Shown: positions 17,030-26,266, counted from the first letter of the stretch. The stretch: 64,000 bases of DNA from Georgenia satyanarayanai (GCF_900116375.1 NZ_UETB01000007.1:114846-178845); one strand, 5' to 3'. Numbers and translations: made by a program. Notes: generated from the letters alone by a model not told the origin.

Positions 17030-18030
17030 CGCGGGGCGTCCTCCGCCGAGGTGGTGCCGGCGTCCGGCGCGGGCTTCTCGGCCGGCGCGGGGTTCTCGGC
17101 CGGTGACGGATTCTCGGCCGATGCCGGCTTGTCGGCCGGTGCGGGCTTGGTGGCCGCGGACTTCTCGGCAGCAGGTGCCGACGCCCCAGCGGGGGTCTTC
17201 GTGGCCGGGGCCTTGGGGGCGGGCTTCTTGGCTCCCGCCTTCTTCGGACTTGTCTTGGACCGGGCCGCCTGGTAGGCGTCGCAGACCTCGTTCGCCGGGC
17301 CGTCCATGACGAGGCGGCCCTTGTCGAGCCACAGGGCGCGGTCGCACATGGCACGGACGGTGGAGTCGCTGTGGCTGACGAGGAACACGGTCCCCGCCGC
17401 CTCGCGGATCTCGGCCACCCGCTCGCGGCTGCGCGCCTGGAACTCGGCGTCACCGGTGGCGAGGGCCTCGTCGATCATGAGGATGTCGGGCACCGCCGCC
17501 GTGGAGATCGCGAAGCGCAAGCGTGCCGCCATGCCCGAGGAGTAGGCCTTCATCGGCAGGTCGATGTAGTCCTCGACCCCGGCGAAGGAGACGATGTCGT
17601 CCATCTTCTCGCGCACCTGCTTGGGCGTGAGCCCGAGCGCCTGGCCGCCGATCATGACGTTGCGCTCGCCGCTCAGCTCGCGCATGAGCACGGCGTTGAC
17701 CCCGAGCAGGGCCGGCGTGCCGGCCGTGTAGATCTCCCCGTTGGTGGGCGGGATCAGGCCTGCCAGCGCGCGCAGCAGTGTGCTCTTGCCCGAGCCGTTG
17801 CGTCCGACGATGCCGATGGACTCGCCGTGGTAGGCGACGAAGGAGACGTCCTTGACCGCGTGCACCTCACGCACGCCACCGATGGACCCGCGGCCCTTGA
17901 GGAGGCGCTTGAGGCTCGCGTTGCCCGGCGCCCCGCTCACGGTGCCCATCTTCTTCGCCCCGTAGACGCGGTAGATGACGTCGACGTGCGAGGAGATGAG
18001 GGAGGGGACGCGCTCGTCAGTTACGGCCAT
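17026..18030 (-). CDS. Polysaccharide/teichoic-acid export ABC transporter ATP-binding protein (Wzt/TagH-like)
   Basis: The product is 334 aa. Walker A is GRNGSGKST, the signature is YSSGM, Walker B is DILMIDEALATGD and the switch His is in FLVSHSDS. The long N-terminal extension and REVHAVKDVSFVAYHGESIGIVGRNG are typical of Wzt/TagH/RfbE ATPases that pair with ABC-2 permeases for lipid-linked polymers. Instead of a carbohydrate-binding C-terminal domain, the last about 85 residues are an Ala/Pro/Lys/Glu low-complexity tail with repeats such as AENPSPAENPAPAEKPAP. The gene overlaps the permease gene by 14 bases upstream and the GT gene by 4 bases downstream, a tightly coupled operon. Confidence 0.92.
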   Translation of the reverse strand: MAVTDERVPSLISSHVDVIYRVYGAKKMGTVSGAPGNASLKRLLKGRGSIGGVREVHAVKDVSFVAYHGESIGIVGRNGSGKSTLLRALAGLIPPTNGEIYTAGTPALLGVNAVLMRELSGERNVMIGGQALGLTPKQVREKMDDIVSFAGVEDYIDLPMKAYSSGMAARLRFAISTAAVPDILMIDEALATGDAEFQARSRERVAEIREAAGTVFLVSHSDSTVRAMCDRALWLDKGRLVMDGPANEVCDAYQAARSKTSPKKAGAKKPAPKAPATKTPAGASAPAAEKSAATKPAPADKPASAENPSPAENPAPAEKPAPDAGTTSAEDAPR

Positions 18031-18910
18031 AGGTCGCCTCTGCCCGCCAGAAGAAGATGAACCCGACGACCGGGAGGACGATCGCCCACCCGAGCGCCAC
18101 GTACCACGTCGTCGCGTTGAAGGGCGTGCCCGACAGCAGGGACTGGCGGACGATGTCGAGGACGACGGCGAAGGGCTGGTAGAGCATGACCGTCCCCACC
18201 AGGCCGTGGCCGGCGAAGGCGGTGATGCTGAAGAAGACGCCGGAGACGTAGCGCAGCAGCCGCACCACGAGGGTGATGAGGTTGCGCAGGTCCCGCGAGC
18301 TGTGGACGATCCGCGCGACGATGAGCGAGATGCCCGCGTTGATCGCGAGGATGAGGAGCATCGCCACGGGGAAGAGCAGCCAGTGGACGGTGAGCGGCTC
18401 CCCCGTCACGAGGACGAGGACGAGGATGACGGCCACGGATGGCAGGAAGGCGATGAACTCCGTCAGCGTCACCGACAGCGGCAGCACGGCGCGTGGGAAA
18501 CGCAGCGACCGGACGAGGCTGAGGTTCCCCGAGATGGCCTTCGACGCCGAGGTCATCGTGCCGGCGCTGTACATGAAGACGAGCAGGCCGATGACGAGGA
18601 AGCCGACGTAGTTGTCGACGCCGTCCTTGAGGTCCAGCAGCTGACCGAAGATGAGGAAGTACGCGCCGGCGAGGAGGAGTGGGTTGAGCACGCCCCACAG
18701 CTGGCCGAGGTAGTTGTCCTGGTTCCGCGCGTAGGACTGCGCGGAGGACAGCGTCCACAGGAAGCGGCGCTGCGCCCACGTCTGCTTGAGGTAGCGCCCC
18801 AGTCGGGGCCGGACCCCGCCTCGCTCGAGTCCGTACTTGGCGGCGACCTGCGCCGCGGCGTCCGGCGACAGGGGGGAGTCCCCCCCTGTCGCCGGTGCGG
18901 GTGCCGTCAC
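18017..18910 (-). CDS. Polysaccharide export ABC-2 permease (Wzm/TagG-like)
   Basis: The product is 297 aa. Six hydrophobic helices follow the ABC-2 layout, with WTLSSAQSYARNQDNYLGQLWGVLNPLLLAGAYFLIFGQLLDL at the first TM and ends at RAEATYGRN, typical of TagG/Wzm/RfbD permeases. The partner ATPase follows with a 14-base overlap. The GTG at 18910 overlaps the stop of the upstream dehydrogenase (GTGA). The first about 40 codons are a cytoplasmic segment, and their DNA contains a perfect 15-bp inverted repeat (18862-18895). The protein would flip a preassembled, lipid-linked glycan to the outer face of the membrane. Confidence 0.92.
   Translation of the reverse strand: MTAPAPATGGDSPLSPDAAAQVAAKYGLERGGVRPRLGRYLKQTWAQRRFLWTLSSAQSYARNQDNYLGQLWGVLNPLLLAGAYFLIFGQLLDLKDGVDNYVGFLVIGLLVFMYSAGTMTSASKAISGNLSLVRSLRFPRAVLPLSVTLTEFIAFLPSVAVILVLVLVTGEPLTVHWLLFPVAMLLILAINAGISLIVARIVHSSRDLRNLITLVVRLLRYVSGVFFSITAFAGHGLVGTVMLYQPFAVVLDIVRQSLLSGTPFNATTWYVALGWAIVLPVVGFIFFWRAEATYGRN
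18862..18895 (-). promoter_or_regulatory. Perfect hairpin inside the 5' coding region of the exporter permease
   Basis: The 15-bp arms at 18862-18876 and 18881-18895 (CCGGCGACAGGGGGG and its exact complement) are separated by four bases. The hairpin lies in codons 6-16 of the permease mRNA, just after the overlapping stop/start with the dehydrogenase gene. Such a strong stem could slow ribosomes or stop RNA polymerase between the first and the later genes of the operon. Confidence 0.6.
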
Positions 18911-20169
18911 AGACGCTGGACCGTCGGGCTCTCGGCGGCGACGCCGCGCGTGTCGAAGAAGCGCTTGGACGCGCCGGCCAGCGCCTCGATGTCGTAGTCG
19001 CGGTGGTGCTGCAGGAGCATGACGAGGTCCGCGTTCGCGATCGCCTCGTCCAGGTCGGCCACACGCTCGGTCACCGAGCCGTTGGTGCGCCACTGCTCCA
19101 CGTGCGGGTCGTGGAACACCACCGCGGCACCCTTCTCGCGCAGGTGCTTGGCCACCGGCACGGCCGGCGACTCACGCTGGTCGGCGATGTTCGGCTTGTA
19201 GGTGACACCGAGCAGGAGCACGGTCGCCCCCTTCATCGCCTTGCCGTCCTCGTTGAGGATGTCCTGCGCCCGCTTGACGACGTAGGACGGCATCGTCGCG
19301 TTGATCTCCTGCGCGAGCTCGACGAACCGGAAGGGGTAGCCCAGGCGCGCCCGCACGTTGTAGGACAGGTAGTTCGGGTCGATCGGGATGCAGTGGCCCC
19401 CCACGCCCGGGCCGGGGTAGAAGGCCTGGAAGCCGAAGGGCTTGGTCTTCGCCGCGTCGATGACGTCCCACAGGTCGATGTCCAGCTCGTGGCAGAACCG
19501 GGCCATCTCGTTGACCAGCGCGATGTTGATGTGGCGGTAGGTGTTCTCCAGCAGCTTGGCCATCTCGGCCTCGCGGGTGCCCTTGGTGCGCACCACCGTG
19601 TCCACCACCCGCCCGTAGAACGCGGCCGCAGCCTCGGTCGACTCCGGGCTCACCCCACCCACGACCTTCGGGGTGTTCTTCGCGCCGAACTTCTCGTTGC
19701 CCGGGTCGATGCGCTCGGGGGAGAACGCCAGGTGGAAGTCGGTGCCGGCCTTGAGGCCACCGGCCTCGAGCAACGGCTGCACGATCTCCTCGGTCGTCCC
19801 GGGGTACGTCGTGGACTCCAGCACCACGACCTGCCCCGGCTGGAGGTGACGGGCGATGTCGCCCACCGCGGCCCGCACCGGGCCCAGGTCCGGGCCACCG
19901 TCCTCGGCCAGCGGGGTGGGCACGCAGATGACGATGTGCTTCGCCTCGGCCAGCACCGACGCGTCGGTCGTCGCGGCGAAGCCGCGCGAGACGAGGTCGG
20001 CGACCTGCTCGTCGGACAGGTCGTCGATGTGCGACACGCCCCCGTTGAGCCCGTCCACCACACCCCGGTTGACGTCGTAACCACGCACCGACATCCCGGC
20101 GTGGACCGCCTCGAACACCAGCGGCAACCCCACGTACCCCAGCCCCACAACGGCAAGGTCCACGGTCAT
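18907..20169 (-). CDS. wecC: Nucleotide-sugar dehydrogenase, UDP-N-acetyl-D-mannosamine dehydrogenase-like
   Basis: The product is 420 aa. It has an N-terminal NAD-binding fold (VDLAVVGLGYVGLPLVFEAVHAG), the SPERIDPGNEKF motif, the active-site Cys in GPGVGGHCIPIDPNYLSY (near residue 256) and a C-terminal domain with LLLGVTYKPNIADQRESPA. These match the UDP-Glc/UDP-ManNAc dehydrogenase family. A convergent-side neighbour encodes UDP-GlcNAc 2-epimerase, which supports UDP-ManNAc to UDP-ManNAcA conversion (two-step, NAD-dependent, cytoplasmic). TTGGAG precedes ATG 20169. It heads the leftward operon with the ABC exporter. A second paralogue lies at 43751. UDP-GlcNAc as substrate is an alternative. 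Confidence 0.88.
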   Translation of the reverse strand: MTVDLAVVGLGYVGLPLVFEAVHAGMSVRGYDVNRGVVDGLNGGVSHIDDLSDEQVADLVSRGFAATTDASVLAEAKHIVICVPTPLAEDGGPDLGPVRAAVGDIARHLQPGQVVVLESTTYPGTTEEIVQPLLEAGGLKAGTDFHLAFSPERIDPGNEKFGAKNTPKVVGGVSPESTEAAAAFYGRVVDTVVRTKGTREAEMAKLLENTYRHINIALVNEMARFCHELDIDLWDVIDAAKTKPFGFQAFYPGPGVGGHCIPIDPNYLSYNVRARLGYPFRFVELAQEINATMPSYVVKRAQDILNEDGKAMKGATVLLLGVTYKPNIADQRESPAVPVAKHLREKGAAVVFHDPHVEQWRTNGSVTERVADLDEAIANADLVMLLQHHRDYDIEALAGASKRFFDTRGVAAESPTVQRL

Positions 20170-20444
20170 GTGCAACTCCAAGTCGTCTCGCACGTTCCGG
20201 AGCGAACCTGCCGCCCGCACCGTGGCACGCCGCGGGTCACCCGCGTGTGCCGATCTGCGACAAGCATCGTACACGCGCGCTCCGGGGCATCCAGCGGGCC
20301 CTAGTACCCAGGAGCGTGGGGGTCGTCACGCTGCCGCGGAGGCGTCCTGCTCGGGGATCTCCCGGACCTCCTCGCTCGTCCGCAGCTCCTGCCGGCCCCG
20401 CCGGTAGGGTTGTCCGGCCAACACCGAACCGAGGGGGATCCACC

Positions 20445-20804
20445 GTGCGTCTGTCCAGGAAGCGACTCGCTGTGCTCGCGGTCGGTGTAGCGGTCCTCGC
20501 CGTGTGCGTGGCGTCCGTCCTCGGTGCCTGGCAGGTCGCGGTCGTGGTGCTGGCGCTCCTCCAGGGCGCCACGCTCCTCCTCGTGATGCGGCACGGGCGA
20601 GCACCGGTGGTCCGTCAGCTCAAGGCCGCCCGCCGCCAGGAGCGGGCGCTGCGCCGAGTCTCGGAGACGCTCACCGAGACCTCCCAGACGCTGGCGACGA
20701 CGAACCGCCACATCGCCAACCTGGACGCCCGGCTCACTGCGGCACAGGAGAGCACCCGCGTCCAGCTGGCCGACCTCACCGAGCGAGTGCGTCCGGCCGA
20801 CTGA
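20445..20804 (+). CDS. Small two-TM coiled-coil protein, unknown function
   Basis: The product is 119 aa, not recognised as a named family. After a basic start (VRLSRKR) come two adjacent hydrophobic helices (LAVLAVGVAVLAVCVASVL and VAVVVLALLQGATLLLVM). A roughly 70-residue charged helix follows with heptad-like spacing (LKAARRQERALRRVSETLTETSQTLATTNRHIANLDARLTAAQE), probably a cytoplasmic coiled coil. The start is GTG 20445, behind GAGGGGGA at 20431-20438. It ends 4 bases before the convergent epimerase gene. Similar small proteins occur at 33367 and 38501, each next to glycosyltransferase genes, so a structural or scaffolding role in the glycan machinery is inferred. Confidence 0.75.
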   Translation: MRLSRKRLAVLAVGVAVLAVCVASVLGAWQVAVVVLALLQGATLLLVMRHGRAPVVRQLKAARRQERALRRVSETLTETSQTLATTNRHIANLDARLTAAQESTRVQLADLTERVRPAD

Positions 20805-20808
20805 CGGA

Positions 20809-21891
20809 TCAGCCCGCGAGCGCACCGAGCACGACGTCCGCGATACGCTCGCCCGCCCTGCCGTCCCACAGCGGCGGCACCGGCCACGTGTCGAGTCGTC
20901 CTGCGGCCAGGGTCCGGCGGACCTCGTCCGCCAGCGTGTGCCGGGTGACGAGCCTGTTGGTGCCGTGGGTGATGGTGACAGGGCGCTCGGTGTTGGGACG
21001 CAGCGTGAGGCACGGGACACCGAGGATCGTCGTCTCCTCCTGGACCCCGCCCGAGTCGGTGACCACCGCCGCCGCCCCGCGCACCAGGCCCATGAACTCG
21101 AGGTACCCGAGGGGCTCGACGACGTGCACCCCGCCGTGGTCGAGCAGACCCGCCGACTCCAGCCGCCCCCGCCCCCGCGGGTGCAGCGGGATGACCACGG
21201 GCGCCTGGTCGGCCACGCGGTGCACGGCCTGGACGAGCTCGACGACGTCCTCGTGCCGGTCGACGTTGCCGGGCCGGTGGAGCGTCGCGGCGATGTAGGG
21301 CGTGGTGACGCCGAAGCGGTCGCGGGCGGTGCCGGCGTCGAACCGGTCGAGGTTGCGAAGCAGGGTGTCGATCATCGGGTTGCCCACGAAGTGGATCCTC
21401 GCGGGATCGACACCCTCGTTGCCGAGGTGCGCCACGGCGTCGACGCTCGTCGTCAGGAGCAGGTTGGAGAGTCGGTCCGTGACGAGACGGTTGACCTCCT
21501 CCGGCATCGACATGTCGAAGCTGCGCAGGCCGGCCTCGACGTGGGCCACGGGGATCCCCATCTTCACGGCGACGAGCGTGGCCGCGACCGTGGAGTTGAC
21601 GTCACCGTAGACGACCACCATGTCCGGCCGGCGCTCCTCGAAAAGCGGCTCGAGGGCCGTCATGATCGCCGCCGTCTGCGCGCCGTGACTGCCGGACCCC
21701 ACTCCCAGGTTGACGTCGGGTCGCGGGATGCCGAGCTGGCGGAAGAACACGTCCGACATCGCGTCGTCGTAGTGCTGGCCGGTGTGGACGAGGAGCTGCT
21801 CCACACCCCTCTCCGCCAGTGCCTCGAGCACGGGGGCGCACTTGGGGAAGTTCGGGCGAGCGCCCGTGACGTGCAGGACAAGATGCGGCAT
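20809..21891 (-). CDS. wecB: UDP-N-acetylglucosamine 2-epimerase (non-hydrolysing)
   Basis: The product is 360 aa. It shows the WecB/MnaA pattern: VTGARPNFPKCAPVLEAL, LLVHTGQHYDDAMSDVFF, VVVYGDVNSTVAATLVAVKMGIPVAHVEAGLRSFD, MPEEVNRLVTDRLSNLLL, then VTDSGGVQEETTILGVPCLTLRPNTERPVT. The reaction converts UDP-GlcNAc to UDP-ManNAc in the cytoplasm. Together with the dehydrogenase at 18907 it would supply UDP-ManNAcA for acidic wall polymers. ATG 21891 places the conserved HVTGARPN at the usual distance from the N-terminus. It is divergent from the large GT4 gene at 21972 with about 80 bases between, which must hold both promoters. Confidence 0.94.
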   Translation of the reverse strand: MPHLVLHVTGARPNFPKCAPVLEALAERGVEQLLVHTGQHYDDAMSDVFFRQLGIPRPDVNLGVGSGSHGAQTAAIMTALEPLFEERRPDMVVVYGDVNSTVAATLVAVKMGIPVAHVEAGLRSFDMSMPEEVNRLVTDRLSNLLLTTSVDAVAHLGNEGVDPARIHFVGNPMIDTLLRNLDRFDAGTARDRFGVTTPYIAATLHRPGNVDRHEDVVELVQAVHRVADQAPVVIPLHPRGRGRLESAGLLDHGGVHVVEPLGYLEFMGLVRGAAAVVTDSGGVQEETTILGVPCLTLRPNTERPVTITHGTNRLVTRHTLADEVRRTLAAGRLDTWPVPPLWDGRAGERIADVVLGALAG

Positions 21892-21971
21892 ACCGAGAAC
21901 CTCTGTGTCGATGGACGAGCGGCCGAACCGGCCCCGGAGCAGGGCTCCTGGGGAGGGTATCGTTGTCGCCC

Positions 21972-23756
21972 ATGGCATCCGTTCCCCGACTCGACCACGG
22001 GGCGCCGAGCCCCCTGCCCGGAGCCGACGTCCTGGCCGAGGGGGCGCTGGCCCAGCTCGGTGCCATGCACGCCAGGCTCGAGGAAGCCGTCGCCCAGGCG
22101 GAGCGGCAGCTGCCCCTGTCCCAGCGGCTGCGCCGAGGGTGGCGCCGAGCCCGCCGCAACGGCGCTCGCGTCCACCTCTACCCCGCGGCGTTCTCCCGCG
22201 GGTACCGCAGTGTGCGCCGGCACGCCGTCGCCAAGGCCGACCTCCGCACGCTCGCCGAGCTGGTGGCAGAGGGCCGCTACGCGGAGGCGACGGCGCTCGG
22301 CACGGCGCTCCTGCCCGAACGCGGCGACGACGCCGAGTTCCTCGACACGGCCCTGGAGGCCTTCACCCGGACCGGCGCACTGACGTCCCAGATCGCCGCC
22401 GTCCGCGCCAAGCGGGCACGGGCGGACACCGCCACCCTGGCCCGGCAGGAGGCCAAGCTCGTCGGCAAGCTCCACGAGCTCGAGCCGGCATGGCTGCCCG
22501 ACGTGCCCACGCCGGCGGCACCGCCGGCTGCCGAGCCCGGCCGGGTGCTGCACCTGCTCAAGGTCTCCATGCCCTACCGGCAGAGCGGCTACACGATGCG
22601 CAGCCACTACGTCATCGAGAGCCAGCGCGCCGTGGGGCTGGAGCCGGTGGGCGTCACCGCCCTCGGCTTCCCCGAGGGGGAGGAGGCACCCCGGACCGAG
22701 ATCGTCGACGGCACCACGTTCCACCGGCTGCCGGCACCGAAGAACGTCGTGACCGGTCTGCCCGACGTCTACCTCGAGAAGTACGCCACCGCCGTCGCCG
22801 AACGCATGCCCGAGATCCGCCCGTCGGTCATCCACGCCCACTCGGGCCACCGCGGCTTCGAGACCGCCGTCGTGGCCCTCGCCCTCGGTCGTGCCTACGA
22901 CGTGCCCGTGGTCTACGAGGTGCGCGGGTTCTTCGAGTCGCTGTGGAGCGGTGACACCGCCTGGAACGAGCGCGGCGAGACCTACGCCCGGCGCATCGCC
23001 CGCGAGACGTGGTGCATGAACCAGGCGGACGCAGTCGTCACGCTCAGCGAGTCGATGAAGGCGGACATCGTGGCGCGGGGCGTTCCTGCCGACAAGGTCG
23101 CGGTCGTCCCCAACGGCGTCAACACCGACCAGTTCCACCCGCGTGAGCGGTCGACGGCGCTCGTGGAGAGGTGGGGCCTGCAGGACTCCTTCGTCTTCGG
23201 GTACGTGAGCAACCTCGACCACCGCCGCGAGGGGCACGAGCTTCTCGTCCGCGCCGCGGCACGGCTCCGCGAACGTGGCGTGCCCGCGGTCGCGATGATC
23301 ATCGGTGACGGACGCCGCCGCGCCGAGCTCGAGCGGATCGCCGCCGACGAGGGCGTCGAGGGCTCGGTGATCTTCACGGGGAAGGTGCCCCACACGGAGG
23401 TCCTCGACTACTACCGCCTTCTCGACGTGTTCGTCGTGCCCCGGATCGACGAGCGCGCCGCGCGGCTCGTCACCCCGCTCAAGCCCTTCGAGGCCATGGC
23501 CGCGCAGGTGCCCGTCGTCGTCTCCGACCTCCCTGCGCTCCAGGAGATCACCGGCGACGGCGAGCGCGGCTGGTCCTTCCGCACAGGCGACGCGGACTCG
23601 CTCGCGGACGCGCTCGCGGCACTGCACGCGGACCCGGGTGGCCGCGACACTCTCGCCGGACGCGGGCGTGACTGGGTCGTCGCCGAGCGGCAGTGGGTGA
23701 GCAACGGGCGGCGGTACGCCGATCTGTACGAGCGGATCCGTCCGGCCGGTGCATGA
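21972..23756 (+). CDS. GT4 glycosyltransferase with N-terminal helical extension
   Basis: The product is 594 aa. About 190 residues of helical sequence (ALAQLGAMHARLEEAVAQAERQLPL, then LRTLAELVAEGRYAEATALGTALLPERGDDAEFLDTALEAFTR) precede a complete GT-B glycosyltransferase. The latter has VLHLLKVSMPYRQSGYTMRSHYVIESQ, VIHAHSGHRGFETAVVALAL, VVPNGVNTDQFHP, FGYVSNLDHRREGHELLVRAA and PRIDERAARLVTPLKPFEAMAAQVPVVVSDLPAL, where the family's E-x7-E region is PLKPFEAMA. The extension resembles the helical front ends of neighbouring GTs. A TTG at 21963 lies at better spacing from GGGAGGG (21951-21957) than ATG 21972 and is a possible start. ATGA coupling to the next gene. Confidence 0.9.
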   Translation: MASVPRLDHGAPSPLPGADVLAEGALAQLGAMHARLEEAVAQAERQLPLSQRLRRGWRRARRNGARVHLYPAAFSRGYRSVRRHAVAKADLRTLAELVAEGRYAEATALGTALLPERGDDAEFLDTALEAFTRTGALTSQIAAVRAKRARADTATLARQEAKLVGKLHELEPAWLPDVPTPAAPPAAEPGRVLHLLKVSMPYRQSGYTMRSHYVIESQRAVGLEPVGVTALGFPEGEEAPRTEIVDGTTFHRLPAPKNVVTGLPDVYLEKYATAVAERMPEIRPSVIHAHSGHRGFETAVVALALGRAYDVPVVYEVRGFFESLWSGDTAWNERGETYARRIARETWCMNQADAVVTLSESMKADIVARGVPADKVAVVPNGVNTDQFHPRERSTALVERWGLQDSFVFGYVSNLDHRREGHELLVRAAARLRERGVPAVAMIIGDGRRRAELERIAADEGVEGSVIFTGKVPHTEVLDYYRLLDVFVVPRIDERAARLVTPLKPFEAMAAQVPVVVSDLPALQEITGDGERGWSFRTGDADSLADALAALHADPGGRDTLAGRGRDWVVAERQWVSNGRRYADLYERIRPAGA

Positions 23757-26266
23757 CTGACGCCGACCACCCGGGCTTCTCCTTCGCGACGGAGCTCGCC
23801 TCCTCCCTCAACGCCCCCAGCAGCCCGGGTCGGATGGCCGCCTACGTGCTCCGCACCCGCAGCCGAGTAGGCCTGGACGTCATGGCGCGTGCCGCGAGCG
23901 ACGGCGCCATGGACGCGGCGACGATCCTCGGCACGGCCGAGGACGGGCGGCCGCTCCCGGGAGGAACGTCCGCGCCGTGGGTGCGCCACCTCGCGCGCGT
24001 CCTGGCCCTGCTCACGCCGGAGACCGCCCGCAGCGCCACGGCTCTCTTCGAGGCCGCCGCAGACCTCGAAGGGCTCGAGGACTTCGAGGTCGAGAACGCC
24101 GACGTCTTCGCCCAGGTCCTGCTCCGGACGCACCAGCTCGACCGGCTCGACGAGCTGCTCGACCACCTGCCCCTCTCCCCCGCGGTGCGCCGGTCCGTGC
24201 GCAGCGACCGGCTCAACCCGTTCCTCACGGGTGGGGGGACCGTCGAGGCCTGGCTCGGTGCGTTCAACGAGATGTTCACGGCCGACGGGCTCGAGCCCGT
24301 GGAGCTGGCGGACCCGACGGCCGGCACCCCGTTCGAGCGGTTGCGGAGCCTCGCCCCTGCGCTGCGCTACGAGGGCGAGCTCGTCTCCGTCGTCATGCCG
24401 GTCTACCGGCCCGACAACGGCATCCTCACCGCCGTCCGGTCGGTGCTCGCCCAGACGTGGACGAACGTCGAGATGATCGTCGTCGACGACGCCTCGCCGC
24501 CCGAGTTCGACGACGTCCTCGCGCAGGTGGCCGGGCTCGATGACCGGGTGCGGGTCGTCCACCTACCGGAGAACGGTGGCACCTACCAGGCGCGCAACCG
24601 GGGCCTGGCCGAGGCACGCGGCACCTTCGTCACCTTCCAGGACGCCGACGACTGGTCCCACCCCCGGCGGATCGAGCGCCAGGTCGCCCCGCTCGTCGCG
24701 GACCCTGCGCTGCTGGCCACCCGGAGTCGCGCCGTCCGTGCCTACCCCGATCTCAGCCTCACCTACCCCGGGTACTCGCCCGAACGGCTCAACGCCTCCT
24801 CGCTGCTCTTCCGCCGCACGTCGGTCCTCCAGCGGCTCGGCGGCTTCGACGCCGTCCGGAAGTCCGCGGACATCGAGTTCCCCCAGCGCCTGCGGGCCGT
24901 GGTGCGCGACAGTCTCCTGGACATGGACGGCGCTCCGCTGGCCGTCGTCCAGCTGCGGCACGACTCCCTCTCGCGGGCCGACGCGACACCCGGGTGGATC
25001 CGCTGGTCGCGCATCGCCTACCGGAACGCCTACCAGCAGTGGCACAAGTCCATCCGGTCCGGGCGCGCCTCCGCGACGCTCGGCCCGACGCGCCCCTTCC
25101 CGCTCCCGGAGACGTCATGGGCGCCCGAGCGGCGGGAGGTCGAGCCGCAACGCGTCGACGTCGTCGTGGTCAACGACTGGCGCGCCCGACGGCCCGGTCT
25201 GCGCCGTCGGCTCAACGAGCTCACCCTCATGCAGCAGTCGGGCCTGCGGGTGGCCGTCGCACACGTCGAGACACCTCTCCCGCTCGCCACGCGTCGCGCT
25301 CCCCTCGCACCGGCGCTCCAGCGCCTCCTCAACGCGGGGACCGTGCCTCTGGTCCATCTCAGCCAGGACGTCGCGGCCAGGCTCCTGTACGTGGCACACC
25401 CGGACGTCGCCCAGTTCCTGCCCGACACCGCGGAGCTCGGCGCCGAGGCCGTGGTCGTCGAGCTGGCGACCGCGGACGACCCCGTGCCCGACCTGGACCC
25501 CACACCTCGCCCCACCGTCGCCGAGTGCCAGGCACAGGTGCAGCGCACCTTCGGGCTGACGGCGCAGTGGCTGGCGCGCGACGACGCGGCGCACGCCGAG
25601 CTCACCGCGGTCGACGGCGCGGCGCTGGTGCCGGTCCGTCCCCCGCTCGCCGTAGCCTCCCCGCACCTGCGCGCCTCCCGTCGCCCAGCCGGGCGCCGGC
25701 CTGTCGTCGGCGCGCAGCCGGTCGAGCTGCTCGCGGAGAGCCTCGGCACCTGGGACGCCGTGCTGGAGGCGTTCCCCGACGACGACGCCCTCGACGTCCG
25801 GCACCGCGGGGACGCCCGAGCGGTCCAGCGGTCACTCGGCAAGCGGACCCTGCCCCCGAACTGGCTGGTCTACGCCCCCGCGGAGGTCACCGTCCGGGAC
25901 TACCTGGCGCAGCTCGACGTCCTCGTCCTCCCGCTCCCCGCGCCGCTGCCCCTGAGCGCCCGGCAGTCCGTCGTCGAGGCGATGGCTGCCGGCTGCCCCG
26001 TCGTGCTGGACCCGTCGACCGCGCACGAGTTCGGTGACGCCGCGCTCTACGCGACCCCCGAGGAGTGCGTGCGCACCGTCGAAGGGCTGTACGCGAGCCC
26101 GGACGTGCAGGCCGGTCAGATCCGGCGCGGGCGGGAGCACGCCGACCGCCTCCACGGGACGTTCCGCACCGAGCTCGACCGTCTCATCGACGTCTCGTCC
26201 ACCGGCACCGTGCCGTCCCGCCCCGGGACGCACAGCGGCGGGACCAGCAGAGGCGAGCACACGTAG
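23753..26266 (+). CDS. Multidomain glycosyltransferase: helical domain + GT2 + GT-B-like domain (paralogue A)
   Basis: The product is 837 aa. Residues 1-205 are helical and end in TPFERLRSL. About 210-440 is a full GT2 domain: VSVVMPVYRPDNGILTAVRSVLAQTWTNVEMIVVDDASPP, GGTYQARNRGLAEA and DADDWSHP at about 296. From about 465 a GT-B-like domain starts (RVDVVVVNDWRARRPGLRRRLNEL). It retains VAHPDVAQFLPD and late GT4-like sequence (QLDVLVLPLPAPLPLSARQSVVEAMAAGCPVVLDPS). The same architecture is found at 31161 and 36045. Start ATG 23753 overlaps the stop of the previous GT. A strong hairpin at 26301-26335 ends the transcript. Donor and acceptor cannot be predicted; two transferase activities in one chain are possible. 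Confidence 0.88.
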   Translation: MTDADHPGFSFATELASSLNAPSSPGRMAAYVLRTRSRVGLDVMARAASDGAMDAATILGTAEDGRPLPGGTSAPWVRHLARVLALLTPETARSATALFEAAADLEGLEDFEVENADVFAQVLLRTHQLDRLDELLDHLPLSPAVRRSVRSDRLNPFLTGGGTVEAWLGAFNEMFTADGLEPVELADPTAGTPFERLRSLAPALRYEGELVSVVMPVYRPDNGILTAVRSVLAQTWTNVEMIVVDDASPPEFDDVLAQVAGLDDRVRVVHLPENGGTYQARNRGLAEARGTFVTFQDADDWSHPRRIERQVAPLVADPALLATRSRAVRAYPDLSLTYPGYSPERLNASSLLFRRTSVLQRLGGFDAVRKSADIEFPQRLRAVVRDSLLDMDGAPLAVVQLRHDSLSRADATPGWIRWSRIAYRNAYQQWHKSIRSGRASATLGPTRPFPLPETSWAPERREVEPQRVDVVVVNDWRARRPGLRRRLNELTLMQQSGLRVAVAHVETPLPLATRRAPLAPALQRLLNAGTVPLVHLSQDVAARLLYVAHPDVAQFLPDTAELGAEAVVVELATADDPVPDLDPTPRPTVAECQAQVQRTFGLTAQWLARDDAAHAELTAVDGAALVPVRPPLAVASPHLRASRRPAGRRPVVGAQPVELLAESLGTWDAVLEAFPDDDALDVRHRGDARAVQRSLGKRTLPPNWLVYAPAEVTVRDYLAQLDVLVLPLPAPLPLSARQSVVEAMAAGCPVVLDPSTAHEFGDAALYATPEECVRTVEGLYASPDVQAGQIRRGREHADRLHGTFRTELDRLIDVSSTGTVPSRPGTHSGGTSRGEHT

